This document shows, piece by piece, positions 9,722 through 17,016 of a stretch of DNA of 26,413 bases; position 1 is the first letter of the stretch; every line of letters begins with the position of its first letter. A model generated the notes under the pieces. It was not told the origin of the DNA. It did no database searches and saw nothing but the letters and a program-made list of their open reading frames with translations. The stretch lies in the IMG/VR virus record IMGVR_UViG_3300001472_000092, positions 4,148 through 30,560 of that record. One strand, 5' to 3'. Source of the stretch: a virus. A program made the position numbers and the translations under genes.

Positions 9722-10192
9722 CTAGCCCATACAGTTAATGTGAGCGTTGCCCGTCTCACCTGTACCAATCGCCGCGAGGGAAAGCCCGAACGTCGGGTGG
9801 GTCAGCGCGCCACCAGACGCATCTGCGCGTCCAGCGGTGCCGTTGCCAACCTGAAGTCCAGCGTTCGCACTAACACCCGTGTCAATCAACACGGTACCAA
9901 CGCCCTTGCGGAGAATGAAACCATACGACTCTGCTGGAATCGCGGTCTGAACGCATCCAACCACCCGTGCCGTTGTCTCGCTGGTGGGACAGCGAAGAAC
10001 TTGGTAGGTGAGGGACGAGCCGACGCGACCGCAAACGGTGCCCACAACAAGCTCTACAGAGTCTTTGTTTTGGACATAAATCCACTCTTGCGCTCCGTTG
10101 TCACCGTCAGGAGCGGTGAGAATAAAGCCCAGAGGTGCTTGCTGTGTAGTAGTAACAGTGGTGGTAGTGATACCAGATGCTGTGAAACCCAT
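9722..10192 (-). CDS. Probable capsid decoration/stabilisation protein (156 aa)
   Basis: It is encoded immediately after the major capsid gene (10-base gap) and preceded by a full AAGGAGG ribosome site 5 bases before the ATG, one of the two strongest in the window, as expected for a high-copy protein. The sequence is small, uncharged and rich in Gly, Thr, Val and Ala. It has a strand-rich core and a Gly/Ala C-terminal half (GVSANAGLQVGNGTAGRADA) like head-decoration proteins and phage head fibre knobs. There is no enzymatic motif. It ends in tandem TAG TAG before the connector gene. A decoration role is inferred from position, composition and translation signal; a small head completion protein is the alternative. 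Confidence 0.8.
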   Translation of the reverse strand: MGFTASGITTTTVTTTQQAPLGFILTAPDGDNGAQEWIYVQNKDSVELVVGTVCGRVGSSLTYQVLRCPTSETTARVVGCVQTAIPAESYGFILRKGVGTVLIDTGVSANAGLQVGNGTAGRADASGGALTHPTFGLSLAAIGTGETGNAHINCMG

Positions 10193-10197
10193 GGGAT

Positions 10198-10204
10198 CCT
10201 CCTT
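10198..10204 (-). promoter_or_regulatory. Full AAGGAGG ribosome site for the decoration-protein gene
   Basis: AAGGAGG lies five bases before ATG 10190-10192 and overlaps the capsid stop codon. Along with the capsid gene's site it is one of two full seven-base matches I noticed among the starts examined; most other genes have shorter sites such as GGAG or GAGG. Confidence 0.72.
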
Positions 10205-11297
10205 ATGGGGTGCCTGCGCCGGTGACGACGAAGTTGGAACGAAGCTGCGTGGTGTGCATGCCCATCATGAGCACCAACTCGTAGCGGAAGATATCTTGGT
10301 CAGGGATACGGAACGGTCCACGGAGAGCGAAGTCGCCCTTCGTTTCGCGAGCCGCGTCGTGGCCAAGAGTGAACATGTGCCAGACCGAAGTCTTGAGGCC
10401 GTAGATGATGCCATCGGTCGCCGCAGTCGCATTGCCTGCGCCATCCTTGAAGGCTGCGTCAGACACGTCGATCGAGTCGTCGAGGAAGAAGTCAGCGTCG
10501 AGGAACTTGACGCCTTGACGTACCAGAGGTGGAGCCTTGTCGCCCTCAACCTTGACCACGCGGACTTGATCGTCCAAGTCGTCGATGTAGTTGAGGTAAG
10601 AGGACTCGTCACCGATCATCAAGTCAACAGGGCCAGCAGTCTTGCCTTGGCGTGATGCGGCGAAGTACGCCTTACGCATTTGGCTACGACCGTTGACAGC
10701 GAACGAAGTGATGTCTTCGTACTGGTTGTTCCAGCCGCTGATAGCGCCTGCACCTGCACCTGCACACTTCAGTCCGTGAACTGTCTTGGCAGAAGAAGCG
10801 GAGATCTGAAGGAATCCGTCACGGGCAGTTCCGTCTGGGTTGAACGTGGTGTTGCCGTTCAGGGTAGCGAAGCCGCCGACCTGATTGCCGTTACCTGTTC
10901 CAAGCTGATTCGAGATCCGCTCATGGAAGTCGGACAGAGCCAGCTCTGGGTAGTGCTGAAGGATTCGTGCGAGGTCCATCTCGCCATTGGCCTCAGCCAA
11001 GTCCTTGCCGGGAACGTCGAACGCATAGATGAGACGTGGTGCAAGCACGTTACCTCGGTGTGCATTCTGCGAGCGTCCGCCTGCGATGACTTCAGAACCG
11101 GTGTTGACTTGCGTCACAGTACCGGGACCATCGGTCACAACAGCAAACTCGCGGCGCGGGCCTTTGAGTGTGTCACGGGTCATATTCCCGTTCAGCATGA
11201 TTTTTTCCATCAAGGGGTGAAACTTGACGAACATTTCACTGTACGAAGGCATAAGCTCATTGAGCGCCGTCGCCAGTACGTCGGGTGAGATGGCCAT
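10203..11297 (-). CDS. Major capsid protein (364 aa)
   Basis: It lies directly after the scaffold gene, with a 1-base stop/start overlap (TAATG) and a perfect AAGGAGG site, the strongest arrangement in the window. Size (364 residues), composition and placement between scaffold and decoration genes fit an HK97-fold coat protein. The N-terminal arm is helical (LNELMPSYSEMFVKFHPLME), then comes a loop rich in Gly, Thr and Val (about residues 45-80) that could be the E-loop. A spine-helix-like segment follows (about 100-135). The C-terminal part has DLMIGDESSYLNYIDDLDD and GIIYGLKTSVWHMFTLGHD, typical of coat P- and A-domain text. A Gly/Ala run (AGAGAGA, about residue 180) comes from a CCTGCA triplet repeat. 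Confident by synteny, not by search. Confidence 0.88.
   Translation of the reverse strand: MAISPDVLATALNELMPSYSEMFVKFHPLMEKIMLNGNMTRDTLKGPRREFAVVTDGPGTVTQVNTGSEVIAGGRSQNAHRGNVLAPRLIYAFDVPGKDLAEANGEMDLARILQHYPELALSDFHERISNQLGTGNGNQVGGFATLNGNTTFNPDGTARDGFLQISASSAKTVHGLKCAGAGAGAISGWNNQYEDITSFAVNGRSQMRKAYFAASRQGKTAGPVDLMIGDESSYLNYIDDLDDQVRVVKVEGDKAPPLVRQGVKFLDADFFLDDSIDVSDAAFKDGAGNATAATDGIIYGLKTSVWHMFTLGHDAARETKGDFALRGPFRIPDQDIFRYELVLMMGMHTTQLRSNFVVTGAGTP
10747..10764. repeat. Three CCTGCA units inside the major capsid gene
   Basis: CCTGCA is repeated three times, encoding an alternating Gly/Ala run in the capsid protein near residue 180. Probably a flexible loop made by local slippage. Confidence 0.8.
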
Positions 11298-12178
11298 TAG
11301 GCCCTCCTTTTACTAGTGTTCAGAGCATTACGCGCAACATGTTTCCGCCAGTCCGCCAAGGACATCGCCCCAGTATTCGTCGTTTCCACCTGCTCGGGGG
11401 AGCGGCTGGGGGTTGTGGCCCCGGACGTTAACTTAGCGCCAGGCCGAGGCTGAGGTGACCGCATTTTCGTACCACGCGCAAGTTTGAGCGCATACGAATC
11501 AGGAACACCATCTGCCTTTGCCTGTTTTGCAACCTCAAGAACATTCTGTGGAAGGCGCGAGGCTTCCGCAGCGGTCTCAAGATCCCAGCCCTCTTCGAGC
11601 AGGTCTGCAAAAGTATTCGAGAGAGCCTCATCATTAAACAAGTCCGTGTTCGATTCTTGGAAGGCTTGAGCAAAACGCTCGGCCTCTGCTTCGATAGACT
11701 TGTTGACGCTCTCTACGAAAAGTTTGTTGTCAGATTCTAGTGACGCAAACTTTGCCTCTAGAACGCTGTGCTTTTGCTCCCAATCTTGCAACTGCCCCGT
11801 ATACTCGGCCACACGCGGATCTTCTTTGCCGCTAATCAAGGCCTCGTACAAACTGTGCTGTTGTTCAATCTGTTGCCGCTGTTGGTCTAGCGCCGCTTGA
11901 TGGCGAGACCCGTAGTAGCCGTTGAACTTGTCGCCCCAACTGCGGAGCTGCTCGGGAAGTTGCTCAAACTCGCCGTCCCAAGAGTCCCAACCGAAGTCAT
12001 CAGCAGAAGGAAAAGAGACGGGGGCAGACTCCTCGGAATCTGTGTCGGCGGAGAGGGAGAGCTCCGAAGTGGCAGGCGCTTCATCGGAAGCGGCATCAAC
12101 CGGGGCCGCATCAACAGAAGCGTCAACTGCCTCGGATACGGGAGCATCAACCCCCGCCTCAAAATCTTCTTCGTTCAT
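11297..12178 (-). CDS. Capsid scaffolding protein (293 aa)
   Basis: Located immediately upstream of the coat gene. Residues 1-70 are very acidic and Ala/Ser-rich. Residues about 95-195 are Gln/Glu/Lys-rich and heptad-like, predicting a long helix or coiled coil (QQRQQIEQQHSLYEALISGK). The C-terminus is basic (SLADWRKHVARNALNTSKRRA), like the coat-binding helix of P22-type scaffolds. This charge layout, acidic front, helical middle, basic end, is the classic scaffold signature. Its ATG overlaps the upstream stop by one base (TAATG), with GGGAGGAG just before it. I see no serine-protease motif, so maturation cleavage by this protein is not suggested. Confidence 0.87.
   Translation of the reverse strand: MNEEDFEAGVDAPVSEAVDASVDAAPVDAASDEAPATSELSLSADTDSEESAPVSFPSADDFGWDSWDGEFEQLPEQLRSWGDKFNGYYGSRHQAALDQQRQQIEQQHSLYEALISGKEDPRVAEYTGQLQDWEQKHSVLEAKFASLESDNKLFVESVNKSIEAEAERFAQAFQESNTDLFNDEALSNTFADLLEEGWDLETAAEASRLPQNVLEVAKQAKADGVPDSYALKLARGTKMRSPQPRPGAKLTSGATTPSRSPEQVETTNTGAMSLADWRKHVARNALNTSKRRA
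11303..11309 (-). promoter_or_regulatory. Full AAGGAGG ribosome site for the major capsid gene
   Basis: The complement of CCTCCTT gives AAGGAGG, five bases before the coat-protein ATG. It lies inside the last codons of the scaffold gene. With the TAATG overlap it should permit both coupling and independent initiation, fitting a protein needed in hundreds of copies. Confidence 0.75.
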
Positions 12179-12510
12179 TACTCCTCCCTTTTCTTATCCT
12201 TCGGGAGAGCTTTCTTTGCCGCAACAATAGTCATGCGACGAACCTTCATGCGAGGACTTTCATTTGGACTCGGAGCTCCCATGCCAGGGGGCATCATATC
12301 CATCAAGTCGTCTACAGGCTCTTCTTCTCCCTCATCTTCTGGACCCATGTCTTCCGGCATTTCTTCGGAATACGTCTCGTCGCCCATCCCCGCGCCAGGG
12401 TCTGTAACGGTCACGCCATAACCACAATCCGACATCAACTCCTCTAGTTCAGCAAAGTTGCCGGGAGGATTCTCGTTGAGCATTCGGATTAGTTTGTCTT
12501 GAGCTGGCAT
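12178..12510 (-). CDS. Acidic, Met-rich small protein of the head cluster (110 aa), unknown
   Basis: Residues 35-75 form a run of Glu, Asp, Met and Pro (for example MGPEDEGEEEPVDDLMDM), while the last 25 residues are basic (RMKVRRM, KKALPKDKKREE). Such charge-split, low-complexity proteins next to scaffold genes are sometimes assembly chaperones or scaffold accessories, but I know no family match. The ATG has a GAGG four bases upstream, and the stop is fused to the scaffold start. The gap of 18 bases to the previous gene is the second longest in the window and holds nothing else. Confidence 0.78.
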   Translation of the reverse strand: MPAQDKLIRMLNENPPGNFAELEELMSDCGYGVTVTDPGAGMGDETYSEEMPEDMGPEDEGEEEPVDDLMDMMPPGMGAPSPNESPRMKVRRMTIVAAKKALPKDKKREE

Positions 12511-12528
12511 GGGTACCTCATGATGTCT

Positions 12529-12945
12529 TTAGTGGACATATATTTGCTTGTCAACCTTACCGGCGCGTTTAGCTTTGTCTTTTTTGCGTTTGGCTTTTCT
12601 GTCAGCGTGGTCTCGGTAGCCCATCTTGCGTGCCCGCGCTTCGGCTTTTTCCGCAACAGTGTCTCGGTGCTTCCTCCATTCAGAGGAGTCTGACGAAACA
12701 ATCTGGCAGTCGGGGTTCTTTCGCTGGTAATCCCGCCACTCGGCCCCTGACTCAAACGTGCGGCCCACCTGCTTTACGACAAGGGGCTTAGACGGCATAG
12801 GGCCAATCAACGCCACGTCACCAATAACGGTGGACATCAATGCCCCGCATTCCGTGCAAGTTGTTTTGCCGTGTTGCGCCAAAGGCACAAAAATATCGTT
12901 AAAGTACCCACATCCTTCTGGGCACTTAAAGTCGTACATCGGCAT
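12529..12945 (-). CDS. FmdB-type zinc-ribbon protein (138 aa)
   Basis: The N-terminus MPMYDFKCPEGCG followed by CTECG at residues 30-34 matches the FmdB-type regulatory zinc-ribbon pattern, with four likely zinc ligands C8, C12, C30 and C33. In bacteria this domain is usually a small standalone ribbon. Here it is followed by a linker with a Trp/Arg/Tyr-rich helix (EWRDYQRKNPDCQ, about residues 68-80) and a Lys/Arg-rich helical tail (about 95-130), suggesting nucleic-acid contact. ATG 12943-12945 overlaps the upstream stop by one base (TGATG). I prefer it to a TTG one codon upstream. Zinc-ribbon proteins occur in several phage head clusters, so a packaging or assembly role is possible but unproven. 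Confidence 0.82.
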   Translation of the reverse strand: MPMYDFKCPEGCGYFNDIFVPLAQHGKTTCTECGALMSTVIGDVALIGPMPSKPLVVKQVGRTFESGAEWRDYQRKNPDCQIVSSDSSEWRKHRDTVAEKAEARARKMGYRDHADRKAKRKKDKAKRAGKVDKQIYVH

Positions 12946-13109
12946 CAATCACCCATCTCTTTCTTAGCCGCGTCGTGCGCTTGCGTGAAGGTCTTGCCCT
13001 TGGACATCATGTCCCGCATCATCTTCATATGCTTGGGACTATGATGCTTTGAGTGCTTTTTAAGCAGGGCTTCTTGAGCGACTTTTAACTTGTTAGGCAT
13101 GTTAGGCAT
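12945..13109 (-). CDS. Tiny basic His/Met-rich protein (54 aa)
   Basis: A 54-codon frame. It starts with MPNMPNKLKVAQEALLKKHS and continues HHSPKHMKMMRDMMSKGKTF, then TQAHDAAKKEMGD. It is rich in Lys, His and Met and predicted helical. It resembles a small protein I recall from many marine phages, where KHM-(M)-RxMM-x-GxxFxxAHxxAxKxxG recurs. Function is unknown; a DNA- or coat-binding assembly peptide is plausible. It is framed by exact 1-base stop/start overlaps on both sides, which supports it being a real translated gene despite its size. Confidence 0.8.
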   Translation of the reverse strand: MPNMPNKLKVAQEALLKKHSKHHSPKHMKMMRDMMSKGKTFTQAHDAAKKEMGD

Positions 13110-13243
13110 TAGTACGTTGCCTTTTTCTTAGCCTTCTTTTTTGTTGACTCAGTTATTTTGCCCTTCGGCTCTGGGGTCTGTTTGCCCTTATTGTGACTAT
13201 TAAAGGCTTTAGAGGCTGCTTTTTTTGTGCTGGGCATCTTCAT
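13109..13243 (-). CDS. Tiny lysine-rich protein (44 aa)
   Basis: A 44-codon frame, MKMPSTKKAASKAFNSHN onward, ending in STKKKAKKKATY. About a third of residues are Lys, with almost no hydrophobic core, so it is likely disordered and nucleic-acid or acidic-surface binding. I know no family. Support comes from its exact placement: the ATG shares a base with the upstream stop (TAATG) and its own stop shares a base with the next ATG (TAATG). Lys codons are mostly AAA/AAG, unlike the GC-rich gene preceding it. Confidence 0.7.
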   Translation of the reverse strand: MKMPSTKKAASKAFNSHNKGKQTPEPKGKITESTKKKAKKKATY

Positions 13244-13329
13244 TATTTCTTCCGTTTTTTAACAAGTGGGGCCACAAGTCGAAGGACAGAGCCTACAATA
13301 TCAAGGATTTTCTTGATGGGAACACGCAT
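13243..13329 (-). CDS. 28-residue hydrophobic/cationic peptide
   Basis: A complete 28-codon frame, MRVPIKKILDIVGSVLRLVA followed by PLVKKRKK. It begins exactly on the stop of the preceding gene (TAATG) and ends exactly on the next start (TAATG). A roughly 16-residue hydrophobic stretch (ILDIVGSVLRLVAPLV) is flanked by KK and by KKRKK. It is therefore an amphipathic or membrane-spanning helix with a positive end, as in pinholin-like, small membrane or membrane-active virion peptides. The prediction is from composition only. No endolysin or holin is recognised elsewhere in the window. The chance that it is a spacer between coupled genes cannot be excluded. Confidence 0.55.
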   Translation of the reverse strand: MRVPIKKILDIVGSVLRLVAPLVKKRKK

Positions 13330-13646
13330 TACGGCCTACCGCCACCGGGGCGTCCGGGCGGGCGTGGAGACGGGCGTGCGGGGGCGCGACCTGCTGCGTC
13401 CGCTACACTTTGTTTTGAGTCTTTAGCGCGTTGCGCCGCAGCATTCTCGGTCCGTTTTGCATCCGCAGCGCTTGTGGGAATCTTTTTCGGAGCGCCATGG
13501 CGAGTGCCACCCTTGCTCTTGGCGTTGCGTTTCTTTTCTCCGGCGGCACTCATCTTGCCTTTCGGACCTAAAACTTTTGCGAGAGAGTTTGCGGCGACAT
13601 CTGCCAGAGACTTGCCGGTGCCTAGACTGTTATACTTAAAAGCCAT
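13329..13646 (-). CDS. Small basic protein with Pro/Arg/Gly tail (105 aa)
   Basis: The N-terminal 35 residues are MAFKYNSLGTGKSLADVAAN and then a short helix with SLAKVLGPKGKMSAA. After that come Lys/Arg-rich repeats (GEKKRNAKSKGGTRHG) and a tail with APARPSPRPPGRPGGGRP. It is disordered-looking and DNA-binding in charge. The G+C-rich tail (13329-13400) stands out from the AT-rich small genes after it. The motif KGKMSAA also appears in the 20464-20781 product, so the two may share a binding function. Its stop shares one base with the next ATG. It follows the portal gene by 8 bases with AGGA upstream. Confidence 0.78.
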   Translation of the reverse strand: MAFKYNSLGTGKSLADVAANSLAKVLGPKGKMSAAGEKKRNAKSKGGTRHGAPKKIPTSAADAKRTENAAAQRAKDSKQSVADAAGRAPARPSPRPPGRPGGGRP

Positions 13647-13654
13647 GATGCATC

Positions 13655-15451
13655 CTATGAAGAGGGAAAGCCCGGCCCGCCGGCTGGAAGTGGGATTTGC
13701 GGTGGTGCCTCTGTACCTGGAGGTAACCCTCCTGTGACGACGCTGTCAACACCCGGAGGTTGCATTGCTTCAGGCGGGACTCCCGGCATCATTGGGGGCG
13801 CTTGTCCAGGCATAGGCGCGGGTGTTGGCGGAGGTGCGGGAGGAGCGTCTTCAGCCAAGTCCCTCATGCCTAGCAGGTCGAGAAGTTTGAGGACCAGTTT
13901 TTCTTTGTTTACGTTTGGTGCTTCCAGTAGCAGCGGCAAATACTGCTGAAACTTCTGGAGCTGAATAATCTTGTGGTTCTCTGTAGGCGAGTACGGCAGC
14001 GCATCGTAATCAAAGTCGAGGGGGTTTTCGCCGGGGTCGCGGTCAGGTCGGAGCATCAGGCTCTGGCGAGTGGCCTTCAGGACTTCCCTGCTTCCAGTAA
14101 GTCGGACGGGCAGCTTGGTGTTCGGGTCGAGAAACTCTTCGTATAGCCCGATGACTCGTTCTGCGGCGGCGTTTACCACGTCTTCAATCTGCTTTATTCT
14201 TCGTCCGTTTCTTGTTCGGGTCGCAGTGTCGGCAAGCGCGACCTCCGTAGCAACGTCCGCCACGCCCACAACCCCCCGACTATACTGAGGGATGCCAAGG
14301 ATAAACTCAATGACTTGATTGCAGCGATTCCGCATGTCCGTAAAGGAGGGGGAGAAGGACGGGACGGGCGTTTGGCCAATAATATCTCCTAGCGGCGCGT
14401 TTGCTTTGCCTTGGATAGAGATCATCGTACCAGGCTGATTCGCATCTTGCAGTGCAGTCATGATAGCTTCGGGGTTGTCAGCCAAGGCTGTGTTGACTAG
14501 CATCACGGGGGTCGAGGTATGGGCGTGCCAGAGCTCCAGCGTGTCAATCTCGTTTAGCCTCTGCTGGAGAGATTGGACGAGTTTGACATCGGACAAGCCT
14601 GCGAGGTCGGTCATGTTCTCATTGAACGTCAGCCCGATGAATGGGTTGCGGATGTACCGATAAGGCAGTTCGCCCTCGAACAGTGGCTCTTCGACATCTT
14701 CAAGGAAGTGATAGTACCTGCCTTCGCCTTCAAAATCGTACACTTCGTAGACGGTCACCCAACTATATACGTCAGTCGATGCCTCGTTGACGTAACTCTT
14801 GTTTCGAGAGTGGTCTTTGAGGAAAGTGGGGTAGCCGCCGAACACGGCTTTTTCGGACACTTTGTTGTTGTACAGAGCGCCTTTGCGTCCGTTCTTTTTT
14901 GTACGCCGCTTGTACTCAGATTTTGTAAGCACGGTCACTTCAATAAGGTAGCGGATGTCCTCAAACTTGGCGGCAGACATGTCAAAGAAAACAAACCGAG
15001 GGTCTACCGAATACATTTCCGGCGTGCCCTTGCGGAAGTTCCAGACGACTTTGAGGAACGACCGACCACAGATTGATGTGTTTGTCGATGACTTCCACAG
15101 CAAGGTGTGAAAGTTGCTTCGGCGGAATGTATCGTTGATGATTGCTTCCCGAAACTTAGCGGCTCCGCGCAGTTTGTCCCGACGTGCGCTAACCGTGACT
15201 TGCGGATTCTGGGGGCAGATGTTCGCAATCATGGTGTCGATAAAAGCGTAGGGGTAGTTCGTCTCGAAGTTAACGCCCTCATCACCGTTGGAGTTGCCTA
15301 CCGGAGCAGAGCCAGACGGGCCATCGCTCGACTGGTTCCAATACTCTGACATGTACCACGACCGCCATCGGTCCCAGTCTTGTCGTTCGGTTCTTGATTT
15401 TGATTTGTGGGTTCGGATGATGCCCTGAGCCTGTTTGCCCGTCAATGCCAT
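13655..15451 (-). CDS. Portal protein (598 aa)
   Basis: Size and internal text fit a podoviral portal. The N-terminal region has EYWNQ and INFETNYPYAFIDTMIANI-like text, used by portal wings for clamping. The middle holds VDPRFVFFD (about residue 150), a phrase seen in portals for the stem or clip region, then EGELPYRYIRNPF and NPFIGLTF. Residues 375-440 (CNQVIEFILGIPQYSRGVVG, VADVATEVALADTATRTR) are the long helical crown-side segment. The last 80 residues are Pro-rich and low complexity. It lies downstream of the large terminase, as is normal for packaging clusters. The ATG is preceded by GGGAG. Function is confident from pattern and synteny. Confidence 0.88.
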   Translation of the reverse strand: MALTGKQAQGIIRTHKSKSRTERQDWDRWRSWYMSEYWNQSSDGPSGSAPVGNSNGDEGVNFETNYPYAFIDTMIANICPQNPQVTVSARRDKLRGAAKFREAIINDTFRRSNFHTLLWKSSTNTSICGRSFLKVVWNFRKGTPEMYSVDPRFVFFDMSAAKFEDIRYLIEVTVLTKSEYKRRTKKNGRKGALYNNKVSEKAVFGGYPTFLKDHSRNKSYVNEASTDVYSWVTVYEVYDFEGEGRYYHFLEDVEEPLFEGELPYRYIRNPFIGLTFNENMTDLAGLSDVKLVQSLQQRLNEIDTLELWHAHTSTPVMLVNTALADNPEAIMTALQDANQPGTMISIQGKANAPLGDIIGQTPVPSFSPSFTDMRNRCNQVIEFILGIPQYSRGVVGVADVATEVALADTATRTRNGRRIKQIEDVVNAAAERVIGLYEEFLDPNTKLPVRLTGSREVLKATRQSLMLRPDRDPGENPLDFDYDALPYSPTENHKIIQLQKFQQYLPLLLEAPNVNKEKLVLKLLDLLGMRDLAEDAPPAPPPTPAPMPGQAPPMMPGVPPEAMQPPGVDSVVTGGLPPGTEAPPQIPLPAGGPGFPSS

Positions 15452-15460
15452 GTGTTCTCC

Positions 15461-17008
15461 CTAAGTTACAAAAATATCGCCGCCGCCTCTTTTGCCAGCT
15501 CCGCCCGTCAGTCTTTTTGTGACTGCGTTTTTCTTCGCGGTAACCGGGTCACCAGGCTTGCCGGGATTCGCCGCAGCGGCAGAAGCTGTCGGGGTCTTGC
15601 TTGGTGTTGTGAGTGGTCCCGTAGTTTCCACCGCTTCGTCGTCTTCCTTGTCTTGAGTAACAGCGGCGGTGACCGCCTCTTCATTAACGGGCTGAAGCGC
15701 GGGGGTTTTGTCTTGGTACTTGTTCTTCAAGAAAAACGCATACTCTTTTGGGTTAAGTCCTTTTGACTCCATGTCGTTCAACATGCGCTTATCGCCCGTC
15801 AGTGGACTGTAGTCACCCGTTCGCATAAGAATGTCCATCGCCTGTGAGACTTCGTTTTGTGTGCGCGCATCTGTTGCAAAAGCTTCTCGTTGAGACAGGC
15901 CGCTGATTTGATCGAACACGTCACCAGCGGTAAAGTCGTCTCCAAGTCCCGCAAGTTGCTCACGGCTAAGATTTTGGCGCGCAACTTTTTGAATCTGCTG
16001 CTCAATCCCCGGTAGGCTCGACAGATTCTTCAAAGCCTTCTTGGACCGATCCATCGCCTGCCGAACATCACCAGTGTCCAGCACCAATAGCTGTTGGGAA
16101 GAGAAGCCAGTAGGGTTTGGCCGAAGCGTGCCGCCGTCAATGATGGCTTGACGCTGCTTCATGTAGGTGCTGTTCAGCTTGTAGGACTCAGGGAGCGTTG
16201 CGCTGCCGCCGTAATCTACAGGGTCGTAAAAACCGGAGCCATCTGGCCTTCCCATAGTTTTTAAAATCTCGTCTTGGCCATCTTTGGTGAGCAGCACATA
16301 CTCGTCTTGGGCCTGCTGGCTTGTGATTTCACCCTTTTTTACACGGCTATTGAGGTCTGCTGCCAACCTTCTCTGCTCTTCAATCTCGCCTACAGTGGCC
16401 TCTCTGGCAATCGAGTTGACCCAATACGAAAACCTATCGAGAGCGTACTGTGTGTTGAGCTTGCTCATCTGCCCCTGAATCGCCGCCGTGGAACCTTGCC
16501 CCCTAGAGACAGCGTTAATAAATCTTTGCGCGGCGGCACGGGCTTTCGCGTCTTCCTCCGAGATTTCCTTCTTATCTCCGCCTTGAACCATCTCAAGGAG
16601 CTTTGCCTCGCGTTGCGATTCGAGCTCTGCCCGCTTTATCTCCGCCTCATTCTCGGGGGTGACTGAAGCCTGGGCGTCGTCTACAATGCCTTGAACAAAG
16701 TTCTGCCTCAACTCAAAGTATTTTGTTCGGGCTTCAGTCGTGTCTTGGTCCACGTCCTCTCTCGCCAGAGCACGTTGTTGCTGGTCCGTAGCTAAACGTC
16801 GGTTACGCAACGACTGTTGAAGGGGAAGGCCTGTGCCCGCTCGGATTCCTTGAGATAGCGCGTTAAATAAAAACTCTCTCGTCTTAGCGCCTTTTGCCCG
16901 CTTTATCTTCTCGTCCACCATAGACGGGTACAAAGCAGACATTTCCTCTTCAGAAAGTTGTTCGCCTGCTTGGAAGCGTTTTAGCATAGCTGTTTCTTCG
17001 GGCGTCAT
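15461..17008 (-). CDS. Large helical probable virion/internal protein (515 aa)
   Basis: Largely helical, charged and Gln/Glu/Lys/Arg-rich with no membrane helix. There is a leading helix (MLKRFQAGEQLSEEEMSALY), a coiled-coil-like middle (about residues 70-170) and a disordered Thr/Ala/Pro-rich tail after residue 440, ending GGAGKRGGGDIFVT. I recognise no enzyme motif. The gene sits between a Gly/Ala-rich putative internal protein and the portal, a place where internal core or ejection proteins are common in podoviruses. It has a good AGGAG site 5 bases before the ATG. Function is inferred from context. Confidence 0.8.
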   Translation of the reverse strand: MTPEETAMLKRFQAGEQLSEEEMSALYPSMVDEKIKRAKGAKTREFLFNALSQGIRAGTGLPLQQSLRNRRLATDQQQRALAREDVDQDTTEARTKYFELRQNFVQGIVDDAQASVTPENEAEIKRAELESQREAKLLEMVQGGDKKEISEEDAKARAAAQRFINAVSRGQGSTAAIQGQMSKLNTQYALDRFSYWVNSIAREATVGEIEEQRRLAADLNSRVKKGEITSQQAQDEYVLLTKDGQDEILKTMGRPDGSGFYDPVDYGGSATLPESYKLNSTYMKQRQAIIDGGTLRPNPTGFSSQQLLVLDTGDVRQAMDRSKKALKNLSSLPGIEQQIQKVARQNLSREQLAGLGDDFTAGDVFDQISGLSQREAFATDARTQNEVSQAMDILMRTGDYSPLTGDKRMLNDMESKGLNPKEYAFFLKNKYQDKTPALQPVNEEAVTAAVTQDKEDDEAVETTGPLTTPSKTPTASAAAANPGKPGDPVTAKKNAVTKRLTGGAGKRGGGDIFVT

Positions 17009-17016
17009 GGAGGCTC

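Noticed and set aside
10098-11288. Two plus-strand frames of 185 and 202 codons (10098-10655, 10680-11288)
   Set aside because: They are antisense to the capsid gene, whose codon bias leaves few stops in that frame. No domain pattern seen.
12489-12755. 88-codon minus-strand frame overlapping the zinc-ribbon gene
   Set aside because: It runs in another frame of a gene with clear zinc ligands, and its product is Thr/Arg-rich without pattern.
13250-13262. T-rich run that looks like a terminator tail
   Set aside because: It encodes the lysine codons of the 28-residue peptide and has no adjoining stem-loop; the run of A on the mRNA is also the wrong polarity.
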